This document shows, piece after piece, positions 35,801 to 48,059 of a stretch of 64,000 nucleotides of DNA (position 1 is the first letter of the stretch; every line of letters starts with the position of its first letter). The translations under genes were made by a program, and so were the position numbers. Where the stretch lies: contig JAVXUO010000253.1 of NCBI GenBank assembly GCA_033065855.1, positions 62,001 through 126,000 on the forward strand. Direction: 5' to 3'. Source of the DNA: Escallonia rubra (Eukaryota; Streptophyta; Magnoliopsida; Escalloniales; Escalloniaceae). The notes beneath the pieces were generated by a model, which made no database searches, was not told where the DNA came from, and saw nothing but the letters and a program-made list of their open reading frames with translations.

Positions 35801-37379
35801 AACTTATGCCCATCCAACGAATTCTGAATGTCGCAACGGACATCTTTGGCCTCCAAACTTGCAGTTAACAATCTGCAAATACAACACGAAAATATATTTG
35901 AGCCATTTCTATAGATGGTCTGCTAAAGTCCTTTTTTCCAGTTTATCAACTCCACCAAATTGGGATATATTTTAGACTTTATTTGCTGCAAATCTGAAGA
36001 AGCTATCATTTGCATTGAGTCACCAATGGACTTCAATTCCTATTACGAGTTCACTTCACTGTCTATATAATGGATACAATATAAGTTACATTATTATTGA
36101 ATTGGTCAATCATAACCAAAGCTGTATAATCATGTGCAACTTGACAAACATCAAATAAGTCTAATCAGCAAACATAACTTCAAACTCAAAGAACTTATCG
36201 TATAGAGACTGATCATAGAGGAGTGGGTTTTGCTACAAAATGTCCAGTTATAAATACTTGCAGTTTAGATACTGAAATATTATTTACCATGTTTACGTAC
36301 TATCGATAAAAAGCGGGGCTCAATTCTAAGAACTCACGGTTGAGATCCAGTGATCGTAGTAGAGAAAAGTTGAGAAGGAACTATGACGTTCATAATCAAG
36401 ATCCTCAAAACTCCAAAACTCATCGTGCCCTCTTCCTCTACATCTGGCATTTTCCACCTCTCTTTATCCGTTTCTCCTTCCAGCGTTACGTACCTCCAGT
36501 AACTGTCAATCTAGTAGCAGCACAAGCATTCGTTTACAAGGTTCAAAAGGTAACCATGAGTTTGGAATGAATGCAATAATGATTATTGACTAAACAGGTT
36601 ATGCCTAGATAATAAACAATTTAGTTTATCATCGTTTCCAAGGCATAATATTGCTACAATACATACACAGTAAAATCTATCCTAGCTCTGAGGTGAAAAA
36701 GAATCTGGTGCTTCATTTAGGTAGCTTTTGGTTGCGCTCTTAGGAATTTTACATTCTTTAAGCAATTTAAAATTCTTATTAATGAGTTATATTCTTCACG
36801 AAGTAAATAACATGTTTAGTTGAAATCCGTACTAAGAAAAAAAAAGGCACTAAAATGGAAACCCTCTTGTTCCGAAAAGCAATAATAGCAAACCTTTGGT
36901 ATAAGAATCGGGGCCTTCCACTTGCTGGTCAGACATTGGCTGGTTTTCATGCTCTTTATCATGGTTAGTGTAGAATTAGCAGCAGCCACAACAATGTCTC
37001 GATAAGTGTATTTCTATTTGAAAAAAGATTTTTTCTAGCATGAAACAATCAACATAGTGAAAAATATTTTTAAAAGTTCCATATATCTGCCATTTCACAA
37101 GGTGATAAAATCTAAGGACCCACGCACTTCCACTAGTGCTCATCCATCAACTTGTTATAATCACATGAAAGGTTATCTATTGTATCGGCTTCCTAATTAT
37201 GAGACTGGGTGAGAATTGAAAATTGGGTCTCTAAAATGACTAATTCAAGTTTGGCAGTCTTGATTAGTGAAAATGATTTGTCAACTCAGTGCCACCAAGC
37301 CACACACACATACATACATACATATATTTTTTTTGTTTGGACATATTCATTGACTATTGGACCTTTGTAATACATGATT
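32812..37379. other. Long gene-free region
   Basis: No domain, exon chain or complete element is seen. Open frames are at most about 83 codons and lack coding character. A 27-base word (GGCGATCCACCAAAGTGCAG and 7 more) is directly repeated at about 33017 and 33063, 46 bases apart. The rest is moderately AT-rich sequence without visible structure. Confidence 0.45.
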
Positions 37380-37650
37380 ACAAGTGATTAGGAGCCTACC
37401 TATTGAACATAGGGTATAATATACATATATTTTTGGTGGTTAAATAGTAACTAGAATTTGATTAATATTTAAATATTTTTAATTATTTGCATATAGATCC
37501 GATTTGATACCCCGTAATAAACCAAACTGAGTCTATATACATTCAGTTAAAAATATTTTAATTCTAATCAATTCCTAATTACTATTTAACCACCAACATA
37601 TATATGTATATTATACCCTATGTTCAATAGGTAGGCTCCTAAATGCTTGT
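37380..37650. mobile_element. Foldback MITE with about 100-bp terminal inverted repeats
   Basis: The left arm (from ACAAGTGATTAGGAGCCTAC) and the right arm, read in reverse complement (ACAAGCATTTAGGAGCCTAC), match with few differences over about 100 bases, leaving a centre of about 50 bases. GATT (or GATTA, if the first A belongs to the duplication) flanks both sides (37376-37379 and 37651-37654). The interior is non-coding. The superfamily is unclear because the duplication length is ambiguous at 4-5 bases. Confidence 0.8.
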
Positions 37651-37900
37651 GATTATTATATCTATGTTATGGTGGTGACGCTGTGGGTAAGGGGTGGTGC
37701 AGCGATGGGCGAAAGGTGATGGAAGAAGAAGACAAAAAAGAAAAAAAAGGATATGCTTTTCCGTTTGAAGATGGAGTGGTGGTTGGTTGGTTGGTTTGAG
37801 TTTCTACAGTTCATTTGTGTTTGTCTTGTGAACGGGAGCTTAATGGCCCCGAGATAACTTAAATTTCAGCTCTAATATGACTCAATTGCTTAACTAATAA

Positions 37901-40244
37901 TGTCACGACCCAAACCCACAGTTGGGCTCATCAGCTAGGTCTGTGACCGACTCCTACCAAGGGCTCTGCCAGGCATTACTAGCTAAAACCAATAGAAACT
38001 GCAGTATAAACTAAATTAAAATACAACTTCAAACACAACTTTATTTCTAATTTAACTACCATATTTGTTACATTAACACTCAGGATAGCACTCAAAGTTA
38101 TCTAATGCCATTTTCAGAGCTTCACTCTAAATTCTGATTCCATGCTCGTCATCATCACCTTGCTTTCAACCTGAAATGATAAGTTAGGAGTGAGCTTTCA
38201 CGTACTCAGTAAGTAACCAATGACCCAACTTGGTGGACGTAGCATGTCACAAAATAACTCAGCTAACCAAAATATTAACTTTATTGAAAAATAATATTTG
38301 AAAGCAGTAAATGGAATTTTATACGACAAAATATGATAAAGTAGAAGTAAAACAGCTCTGAGGCCATAAAAGTCACTAAGCACAAAAACATCACCACAAC
38401 ACAGTTCCATCCCAACACCAGCCAAATGGTCTGTTGCGGTCAGCGTTTGATCCCACTGACTTGGACCCTGAATCCCACCTCGGGACCACGAGCAATGATA
38501 CTGCATGTCAACATTCGGTCTAGTTGACAAAGACCCGAAATCTAACTTTTTCTCGTTAGATATGGGACACAGCAACTGAATAAGCAAAAACCACTCTTTT
38601 GTTTATCGCAAACACAATCATCGAACAACTGATGGTCAAACCATCGTACTTCATATTAATCTTTTTCCAAGATATTTCATATCCAAAAACATCTCAACCC
38701 GATAACCCGTCGCACTTGCACAAAGCATTTCAGTGAAAGTTCCATAACAATCGTTTACATGCCGATCCGGATTTTATCGAGAAATAATTGTTGCTAAAAG
38801 TAGTTCACACTCTATAAACAGCTCTTTCACTAAAGAAATAGTTAAATGTAACTAAAAGCATTTCATTTCTTGTAAGCATGCAGTGCTTTCTCACAAATAG
38901 ATAAACATATATGCTTTATATAACAGACACTAGATGGATCAAAAGGTCACTTACATGACGTTGACACATTTCCTTAATCCAAAATCCAACGTGATGATCA
39001 CGCTGCTACATATGACTAAAGAACCGTCAAAGTTATTCTATGCCCCTCTTGGACGAGCCAATTCTCTATGTGCTCATCTTTGGAAGAGCCAATTCTCTAT
39101 GCGCTCATCTCCTCTTTTTGCAGCCACTTAAGATGAATCCCATCATTTTCTCCCACGAGCTCTTGATGTCCTATTCTAGTCGTATGTGTCCAACGGATTC
39201 TGCTTTTCTAACTCTCTAATTATCTCTCTTGAACTATTCTTAAACTGTACAACGTAAGAACTGACAAACAACCATAGCCTCGTGACAACCCGCACCAGTA
39301 ACCTCCCTTCTCTTTCTCAATGTCTCTTTCTCTTGCAAACATGCACACAAACCCACCATACAATACCCACATACCCATTGCACACACGCTAACCCCCGTC
39401 CAAATAACATACACACGGTTGAGTGCCCTCCCTCCACTCACACACTATACACATACTCAAGTACTGGGTACGCACACACGCACATTATACACACTGCGTA
39501 TATCCACCCACCTTATACACACACCCCACACTTTTGTACCCACGATTGTCATCCTTGGGATATGTGAAATGACCAAACCATTCTCTTGGAACATGTTGAA
39601 TTACCAAAACATCCCCTGATATATATGAAATTACCAAAATATCCCCTGGCGGCCATCGTACAGACAAGAATCCCAAAACTATTTCAAAACACCCTTTTAA
39701 GCAAGCTAAAATGAGTTTTGGGCTAAAAAGTCATTCGGAATTTTTTTTGCTGAAAAACTCTTAACCAATATCTTGACAAAGCTCTCAGAGGCCGGTTTCG
39801 GTTAAACTATCGATATAGAAATGTCATGAAATTTTAGACACTAAAACGTCTCAATAGTATAAGGTTCTCCTAAAATGTTTAGACAAGAATAACCTGATTT
39901 GATAAATCAACTAAATGTAGAACCCCTTTTTACATATAAAATTATTTAGCATCCTTCGGGGATACAGAAAAGTTCCAAAAATTTCCACAATGTTGACCTC
40001 GTAAAAATAATTCGTTGCTATTTTGCACTTGGCCAAAATCTGAGCAGAAACTATCTTTAAAAAATGGAGTTTGGGACAACTTAAAAATTAACTACCTATA
40101 GCGACGATTATATCTACTATTCCTAATTACACAAATTAAATGCACAGTATCACACTCTAAAATTCACACATCTCATTCTTTTTTCTACCGGAGACACACA
40201 CTACACTTATACACGCAGACATACACCCACCCTCTCCCTCCATG

Positions 40245-40284
<40 letters not shown>

Positions 40285-40300
40285 ATTCTGTGTCTACAAA
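37901..40300 (-). mobile_element. Truncated LTR of a Ty3/gypsy (Tekay-like) family, minus strand
   Basis: The plus-strand left end is TGTCACGACCC, the inverse of the ...GGGTCGTGACA end typical of long chromovirus LTRs. From about 39550 to 40090 the sequence is, in reverse complement, clearly similar to 58200-58540 and to part of the solo LTR at 58542-60816 (for example CACTTGGCCAAAATC and the run around TAAAATTATTTAGCATC). The right end is lost near the (CA)n microsatellite at 40246-40282. No primer-binding site follows the left end, so this is a solo or broken LTR. Confidence 0.6.
40246..40282. repeat. (CA)n microsatellite
   Basis: An uninterrupted alternating CA run of about 37 bases near the broken end of the truncated LTR. 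Confidence 0.95.
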
Positions 40301-40659
40301 TACAAACATATGCACGTCTTTATCAAACTAGTCGGTGCACCAAAGCACCGCGATAACTAAATTCGCCTGAGCACCATCTCCATGTCACATTCCCGTGAAT
40401 TGCCCATCTTTGTAATACTCGTCACCGCGCTCAAGTGCCGCTCCCTTTTGTAGATACAGTCTAGCTCTTCCCTGATAAGTTTCACTACAAAGTAGAGTGT
40501 GTGACCATTCTTGACATTGCCCTCATCCACCAGAACCTCGTGGAGGACCTCAACGCCTATGTCAAATGATTATCATCTCAAGTACTTAGATTGCATCAGC
40601 AAGGACGAGACCTTGTAATCATCTGCATTAAGAATATGAGGGACACATATAGACTCTGC

Positions 40660-41094
40660 CTCAAAAAATTTCAGTTCAGATGTTGAGGCAATTTTAAGGA
40701 AGCTACGCGAGGCACCTATGACTTAGTTGGTCCGTCAAGGATCCCAAAGCCTCAAGCTGAGAATGCCTTGACGCGATGGGGGAAGTGGCCAGCAATGAAC
40801 GACAACAATAGAAATTGTCAGCCCACGGTTAGGACAGGTGCCCTGACAAGAGAAGGCAGTCGGAGCCTGTCCCAGAGTACTCACCGACTTAAACATAATC
40901 AAGGAGCTTCTCAAGGCTAAGATCATCGACAATCCTATAACCTTCCCCCTGTCAATGATGAGCCGACCCTGGACAACCTAGCTAAGCCCAATTACTACCT
41001 TTATCATCAAAATGTTGGCCACGGCCTCAAGAACTACAAGAGCGTCATGTTCGGCTTCGCCATGAAGATTGCTTTCGGAGAGCTCAAGTTTTAA
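40660..41094 (+). pseudogene. Possible gypsy gag C-terminal remnant
   Basis: The best readable piece ends at a TAA (41092-41094) and contains PNYYLYHQNVGHGLKNYKS, which resembles the Y-C-x-Y-H-x-x-x-G-H pattern found before the protease in many plant gypsy gag proteins, followed by a short hydrophobic segment ending GELKF. Upstream pieces in other frames (TREGSRSL, KIIDNP) fit the same kind of protein. Stops and frameshifts make this a remnant, and the assignment is tentative. Confidence 0.35.
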
Positions 41095-43400
41095 GTGTGG
41101 AAACTTGTGCCCAACCCATCCAAGCTCCAAATTACTTTAGTTCTTTTCGCTTTGCATTTCAATGTACTCCCCCCCCCCCCCCCCCCCCCGTTCCAAAAGC
41201 ATGTTGTACCTATGCTATCAATGCAAAGTTTTAACTTTTAGACTTAGAAATATATTTTTTTCAAGCTACAAATGTTCTTGCACAAGTCTACTTGCACCAC
41301 CCTTGAGTGCACAGCTTGCTCCCTTAGGGGCTTCCCCCTTTCCCGATCCCCAAGGCCAAGGTCCTCAACCCTCCGTCTGAATTTAGATAGCTACTTGGTA
41401 AGTGGTGCACGAGGTGACCCAAGCCACGCTACTAAGTCTCAGCTCTATTCATCGACATCGACATCGACCCCGAACTCGCAACAACATGCCCACAACATGT
41501 TTTACCTTGCCTTTCAACACCCTTGTGCGTTAACTTAACTTCATCAGTGTTGTCTCGCAACCCTAAGTACTACTCCCCCTCCCCCCTTCAACATCACCAT
41601 GCCAAAGTCAGCCTTGTTGACACATTGGGTCTATCCCCCAGGGACTCCCCCTCCATATCACCTTGACTCTAGCGGTCGCGTCACCAACCCAAGGCTTTTC
41701 TCCTCGCACCCTCGCCTAAACTCATTAATCCCCATTCTGGGACTTTGAAAATTTTCCAAAATTTTTTTTGTAACACCCTCCTTCCCAAGGGACAACCACT
41801 AAGATAAAAAAAAATAAGAACAATAATCATCTATGGGCTGACCCCACCTGCTAACCCCATGTGCCGACAGCCCATGCCAACCCCATAGGCCGACTTTATA
41901 GCCCAGCCCCGAAAAACCCTAATCCCTGTAACCTTAGGGCCACCAAGGCCTCGTGCTGTGACCCTCACCTTTGGCCCCCTCCTTTCGTTGAGGATGCCTC
42001 CCCACCCCTAGTCAGCCATGCACACCCATTATTCTCCTCCATTCCTCTTCCTCCCTCCCTACAACCCCCCTGGCAATGCTGCCCACCTCTCTCTCCATCT
42101 TGTGCCCCTTCTTCCTTCCTTTCTACCCCATGATCACCCCTCACCCCCTCCCCTTCTCCCTAAGGCCAAGCCTTTGGCTTACGATCAACACCCCCTCCCC
42201 CATTTTAGCCTTCGCCTTCCCCTACCACTCCCCTTCTAAAAAAAATAAATAAAAAGCCTAACCACTGTTAAGACCCACTGTGTATACCATGGGATAGTTT
42301 TAGTGCCACATTCCCCCCTTCCCCGACCATCATTCCTACCATCTGTATTCACACCCCGTGACGTGTGCAACACGCTCCTACTTACTTTCATTGTTTGATA
42401 AAAATGCCCTCGATTATTGACGATCCCCAACGCTGTTTCTACATCACTCCCCAGGCAATGCGACCGTCGTCCCCCCCAGAGATCCTCTAGCGTCCTAAGG
42501 ATACAGTAGGTGGTGCGTGAGGCGGCTCTTTCCATTTGTTTTCTGGGTTCATTGTGGCACCCTACCATCACGATGCTCGACTTCGTCCTTGCACCTATCA
42601 CTTGCCCCATGTCACGATGCCCGGTGATGTCCAAGCTTCAAAGACTTAGTATGTCATGCGCGAGGTGACTCAAACCACCTAATACTTCCTTTTGTTGATC
42701 TACATCCATCACCGCGCCACTGTGTCATGAAATGTCCAAGCTTCCCGAGGACCAAGTAGGTGGTGCGTAAGGTGGCTCAAACCACCTACTTATTTCTTTT
42801 GTTGTTTCAGTGACAACACCCTTGACACCCATGCCAACGTACATCACAAATTTTTGAAGTTTGTACTGGCAGGTTTGCATGCATTATGCACCCGGGTTGC
42901 CTCTCCATGCATACTGCATGCAGGGGCTTTTTGTTGCTAGACCATCCTAGCTACGTACTTTTGACTGTTCTTTGTCCCTAAGTTTTCTGCCGAGTTTCCA
43001 GAAGATGACAAATCAAACAGTCCCCTAAACATCGCTGAACACGATCCTCTATAGGAACTTCGAGATGAAACTTGTGATGGTATGGCCCCTTTGTTGCTTA
43101 CATTCCTATGGGGTGATCTACATCGTTAACTGGCGGTTCATCGCTCTAGGACTCGACTGACATATAGTTGGACCAAGGACGTCGCAAGGCTTGTGGTGAA
43201 AATGCTATAAAGACATGTTATAATTCAGGCCCTAGCGGGATGCACAGCGCCAATTCTTGACAATTAATTAAAATCCATATTGGGCAGAAGGTGCAAAATA
43301 TATCCATACAAAGGTTTCCCCAACTCAAACATTGGATGATTCACAATGAAATTGCTAAGTTGGTGGATTTGATGCACAAAACTTCCCTGATTGTGTCTAT
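41095..43400. other. C-rich gene-free stretch with a repeated hairpin motif
   Basis: The plus strand is markedly C-rich (C run at about 41169-41189, many CCC words to about 42235). Frames here are low-complexity and proline-rich, and not accepted as genes. A motif like AAGTAGGTGGTGCGTAAGGT occurs, with variation, at about 41390-41430, 42500-42530, 42645-42690 and 42754-42791. The last copy forms a perfect 11-bp-arm hairpin. The last two copies sit in a tandem unit of roughly 105 bases that starts GTCCAAGCTTC. Confidence 0.5.
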
Positions 43401-43404
43401 ATCG

Positions 43405-44060
43405 GATGAATTGAGTACTTAGAGTTGTGAGCATCAGTCACAATTTCTTTCCTCAATTCATTGTTAGATGGAAACATATACTCGACCTTCATATCCGTAA
43501 ATACCTTCTTCATTGCAACTAAAATTTTCTTTTTCATTCTTTTCAAATCCTCTTTGGATACGAGACAACTTTTCATCTTCTTTTTGAGCTTCTTTCAATT
43601 GAATCGAGTAGTGTAGGTCAAGTTCCACATGAAAAAGACAACTGCTCCTTCTCCTCTTACTCAAACATTGATTTTGAGCTTGTTCAAATCCTCTACGATA
43701 AATCTCTATTTAGTAATCATTGACGCTAGATTTTCCATTTTCCTTTTACTCAAGGCATCTGCCACCACAATTGCTTTTTCGGGGTGGTATAACATGGGGT
43801 AATTATAGTGTTTAAGGAGTTCCAGCCACCTCCTGTGCCGCATGTTAAGCTCATTCTGCATGGAAATATACTTTAAGCTCTTATGACCACCCGTATAGAT
43901 TTCACATGTCGCACCATATAAATAATGTCTTCAGATTTTTAAGGCAAATACCACTGCTGCCAATTCTATGTCATGCGCTATATAATTCTTCTCATCGTGT
44001 TTCAGTTTTTCAATTTTCTCGATGCATAAGAAATTACCTTTTCATTTTGTAGGGGGTGTA
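43405..44060 (-). pseudogene. Gypsy RNase H / integrase N-terminal fragment, inverted
   Basis: On the minus strand this piece reads, with breaks, VISYASRKL, then IELAAVVFALK, YGATCEIYTG, LKYIF, RRWLELLK and YHPEKAIVVADALSKR: the end of RNase H. A 66-codon frame (43664-43464) then matches the same region of the plus-strand copy at 55264-55464. It is thus a fragment of the same family as the 52-62 kb element but in opposite orientation. Confidence 0.75.
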
Positions 44061-44084
44061 TTAACAGCTAATGAGGATTTTGTT

Positions 44085-44620
44085 CTTTTTTTTGTAGGGC
44101 TCATAAAGATAATGTTTTACGTTGTTTCATCCGTGATGTAAAACGAGTTTCTCAATCTAGACTACAATGATTGCTCTGAAGATGTTGGAGACTATAAGGA
44201 ACTATTAGGTGGAGAAGCTACAGAACCTATTCCACTTCATTTCAAATTCACGCATGGAGTAAATCTAGTTTCATACAATAAACCATAGACGATTGAAGGT
44301 GCTATCTTGTTGTTTGCTAACCAAGACGGATCGTGGACTGATGGATTCGCATTCACAAAATCCGAGTGCCTGAGATTCCACGATTCATGCCGAGCAGATT
44401 AACAAATGTATTGCAGGTGATAGTTTCGGTTAACAACTCGAAGTTCTATGTGAATTTTATTGATTATTTTTTAATCCTGATTAAGGTTCCGGTGGACGAA
44501 CCTGTTCTGACCGGTGTATGTTTGGTGCTACTTGATCAAACTAATATCTGGATGAACTGATCCTTTGAAGATGTACCATATCTACTACCAATGTCGTTGT
44601 TGTGGGCATATTGACCATGT
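44085..44620 (+). pseudogene. LINE ORF1 remnant (DUF4283-like domain and CCHC knuckle)
   Basis: Plus-strand pieces read TIEGAILLFANQDGSW, then IRIHKI, then VPVDEPVLTGV, and finally, after a frameshift, YYQCRCCGHIDH. This order (PW.. block, W-x-R-I-H block, V-x-V-x-x-P-L block, then a C-x-x-C..GH knuckle) is that of ORF1 in plant LINE retrotransposons. Stops and frameshifts kill it. No poly-A tail or target duplication is visible. It sits between two oppositely oriented gypsy fragments, so it may mark the rearrangement that joined them. Confidence 0.5.
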
Positions 44621-45693
44621 ACGAAAAAGGAGATATTGGAACTCGTATCAAAATTGCAACCACTTGCTATCCCAAGTGGAAGTGGGGCCATGTCACCATG
44701 GATTTTTAATCTGGATTATTCTGAACAACTAATCGATTTACGTCGATCTAGGTTATAGTGGATTATTTGACAGAGATGGCTCAATTTGTTCCCATGGGAG
44801 AAGGGTATTCGACAGAGTAGCTAGCTTAAAGCTTAAAGAAGTAGTCAGCCGTTATGGAGTACTTGTAACTATTGTACCTAATAAGGATTCAAGGTTCACC
44901 TCATGGTTCTAGAAAAAATTTCAAGAAGAAATGGGAACTAAATTAAGCATGAATACGGCGTTTCATCCACCGACAGATGGTCACTAGGAGCATACGATCC
45001 ATATATTGGAAGATATGTTAAGAGCTTGTTCTGTAGATTTTGGCAGAAATTAGGATGAATAGTTGCCCTTAATTGTTCTCGTATATTTATAGTTGCCACA
45101 CAAGTATCAGAATGGTGCTATACGAAGCATTGTATGGTCAATAATGTCGCACCCCAATTTGCTGGGATGTAGCGATAAAAGAAGGTTATATCGTACAAAG
45201 TTTATTAAAAGAGACGGAAGATAAAGTCAAAATTATACAAAAAAGATTCGTACTATGCAAAGTAGGCAGAAGAGCTATGCTGACAAAAGACGAAGAGTAT
45301 TGAAATTTGAGTTGGGTGACCTCGTATTTCATAAAATATCACCATGGAAAGGGATTATGTGATTCTGGAAGAATCCTAGATTCATGGGAATGTTTAAAAT
45401 CTTGTCAAGTATAAGCTTGAGCTACCCTTAAACTTGAACCATCTACACAATGTATTCCATGTGTCCATGCTAAGAAAGTATGTTCCTGATCCTTCACATA
45501 TAATAAGATTGAAGCCAGTTGATATCCGAGACAATCTCTCGTACATAATAGAAGTGGTTGATAGGAAGGAGCAAGTCATTCGCTCTAAACTTGTGCCGGT
45601 GGTCAAAGTGATTTAGAGGATCACGAAATAGAAGAAGCCACCTGGAACCCGAAGCCTTGATGGAGCAGATATACCGCACTTGTTTGCAGATTA
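44620..45693 (+). pseudogene. Gypsy integrase and chromodomain fragment
   Basis: The sequence parallels 55540-56703 almost step by step: the integrase core start, the TAFHPPTDG-like block (about 44950-44990), the conserved YEALYG block and, at the end, a frame (45434-45616) with YVPDPSHIIRLKPVDIRDNL and the LVPVVKV chromodomain start. Stops break it. It is followed directly by a polypurine-like stretch and LTR sequence. Confidence 0.8.
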
Positions 45694-45744
45694 AGGTATT
45701 ATATTACAATTTCGAGGATGAAATTTTTCTTAAGGGGTAAGGAT

Positions 45745-46383
45745 GTAAATCCTATAAAAAAATTTAATTATGTTTAGTAATTAACTAATTAAGAGAATTA
45801 AGAATTTGCATGATTTGTGGCTACCTTAGGCAGCCACAAACCCCAAAAATTCTTTACGGTGGAGTGTGTGCATGTAAGGCAAAGTGGAATTTGAGGTGTC
45901 TTTGAGGGGAGTATTCAAGGGGAGGTTGAGAGGGGTAATTGAGCAAAAATTGGGAGAAAATTTTGAGGAAGAAGATATGAATTTGACAGTAGTAAGAGGG
46001 AAGAACAAGTCAGAGGAATTAGGAGGGAAGTTGGTGGATTTTTAAAGAGGATTTCAGCCCTAAAAGTTAGGTAAAACCATAGCTTTTGTTAGTATGTGTT
46101 GTTGGTGTTTGTGTTTGTCGTGGGATTAAAATTAAATTAATGGAATATTATTTAAGCAGTGTGTGTTAAGCTGCAGCGTGTTTGTGTGTTCAGTTACAGT
46201 GGCGTGTGTGCACGTGTGTTGTATAGGTATATGTATCAGTGCGTGTGAGGGGGTTGGGGTAGCATTGGTGAGTGGTGGAATGTGCTTTGTGTGTGAACCA
46301 TAAGGTGAGTGTGTGTATGTGTAAAACAAAGACGTATGTGTGTAGGAGCAGAGTGTGAAGGTGTGTGCACATGAGTGTGTCTT

Positions 46384-46419
<36 letters not shown>

Positions 46420-47266
46420 TGTGTGTGTGTGTGTGTTCACAGAGGTCTAAGCAGTGTGTGTTGGTATAAATGGGTGTTCTCATTGTGCACAACAATGTTT
46501 GTGCAGCAGGAGTGTGTGTGTGGAGTATTAGTGTGAGTTCGAGGGAAGAGGTGCATGTATGTGTGGTGCAGCAGTGTGTGTGTGTGTGTGTGTGCACGTG
46601 CATGTGTGTGTGTGTCTATGTGTTCAAAAGTGCAAGTGTGTGTGTGTGTGTAATGCAATAGAGTATTGGTGTGTGTTTAGCTTGTTCTTCTCTGAAAATA
46701 CTGTGGGTGTGAAGCAGTTGTTTGTGTGTGTGTATCAGCATTATTGGCGTGTGCTTGAGTGTGTTTGAGAGTGTTTCTTAGACCCTGAACTGACTATTGC
46801 CTTTAAGGGAATTTTCGTAAAATTTTTTAGTTAGCGTATTGGCCTAAGAAGCAACTCAGATTTTTCTTTTTGGAAAGTGGGTATTATGGGGTTAGATGAC
46901 CCAATTCAAATTTTGGCTTTAGTTCAACTAATTTATTAAACTAGAGAATTTCGGGGACATAATGGATATTTTGTAATTATAATTGTTTTAGAAATATAAA
47001 CAATTTTCTTTTAGGTATCTAATAGTTTGTGTATAATACATATTTTCTACGAACACATGAAACTTCAGAAGAGCCTCCAAAGAATCCCTAAAAAGAGACT
47101 TCGTGGGATTTTGCATATTGCTTTGAGATAAGAGTGTATTCAATTATTTAATTGAGATTCTAATAGGAACTATACGAATTATTTTGTTGTTCGAACCTAA
47201 TGGGAACCTTGGATATGTTAATTTTTAGGGCTTTTGATACAATTTGATCGAGACGATCATGACTTT
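45745..47266 (+). repeat. 3' LTR (5' part) of the gypsy fragment, GT-rich
   Basis: Starts TGTAAATCC right after TTCTTAAGGGGTAAGGA (polypurine tract, about 45727-45744). Similarity to 56755-57180 is clear (for example GGCAGCCACAA and the purine-rich block near 45900-46060). From 46160 to 46780 it is packed with GT and GA microsatellites. It stops at the CACTA element's left end and no continuation is seen on the other side of that element. Confidence 0.7.
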
Positions 47267-48059
47267 AGACACTACAAGAAAAAGTGTATTTAGCAACGGG
47301 AGTCGCTAAAAGGCAGATTTACCGACGGATTATTCCATCAGTAAAACTCCGTCGCTACAAACTTTTACCGACGGGTAAATCGTCGATAAAGATTTTTATT
47401 GACGGATTTGCCGTCGTTAAAACGTTTTTAAAAATTTCCTATTTTTGGCCGTATTTTTTAAAATTTTGTAGAAAATTTTAGCGACGGAACCTTTCCGTCG
47501 CTAAAACTCCCAAAGGTAGCCATTCGCGACGAAATATTCTGTCGCAAAAAATTCCGTCACTAGAAGTCTTGACTTTAAGCAATGGACTTTTAGCGATATG
47601 ATATATTTGTCGCAAAAAGTTATGTTATAAAAACCCTTCATTTCTCTCTCCCCGTCTTTCTCTCTCTTTTTGGTTCTCACTCACCCCCCGATTTCTTCCC
47701 CCGGTGACTCCACCCCACCCCCAGCGATCCCCCCTCCGGCGACAACCCCCCTCTGGCAACGCCTCCACCCCCCCCCCCCCCCGAGACAGCCCCCACGACG
47801 CCTTGCAAAGCTACAGCTCATGTGGGCCTCCACTGTCGCGCCACCACCGCCGTCTCTACCTCTGGTATGTCCATTTTACCCTAATTGTGGTTTAATGTAT
47901 GTGTTTAACTCTGTGTGTGTGTGTGTGTGTGTTTTGGATGTGGCAGTTAGAAAAAATTAGGGTGAATTCGATATAGTTTTTGTTACATGTTAAATTTTGT
48001 TATTTATCACTATAATTGTTGTAGTTGTTGTAATTATTATAATATATATTGTATTGGCA

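Noticed and set aside
42236..42634. 132-codon minus-strand frame
   Set aside because: No recognisable domain, in a C-rich repeat-bearing stretch; no splice or start evidence.
46132..46768. Histidine/threonine- or cysteine/valine-rich frames up to 137 codons
   Set aside because: Direct translation of GT/CA microsatellites in an LTR.
47670..47960. Proline-rich 96-codon frame near the CACTA left end
   Set aside because: C-run-driven low complexity; at most a non-coding first exon of the element (a GT donor follows at about 47862).
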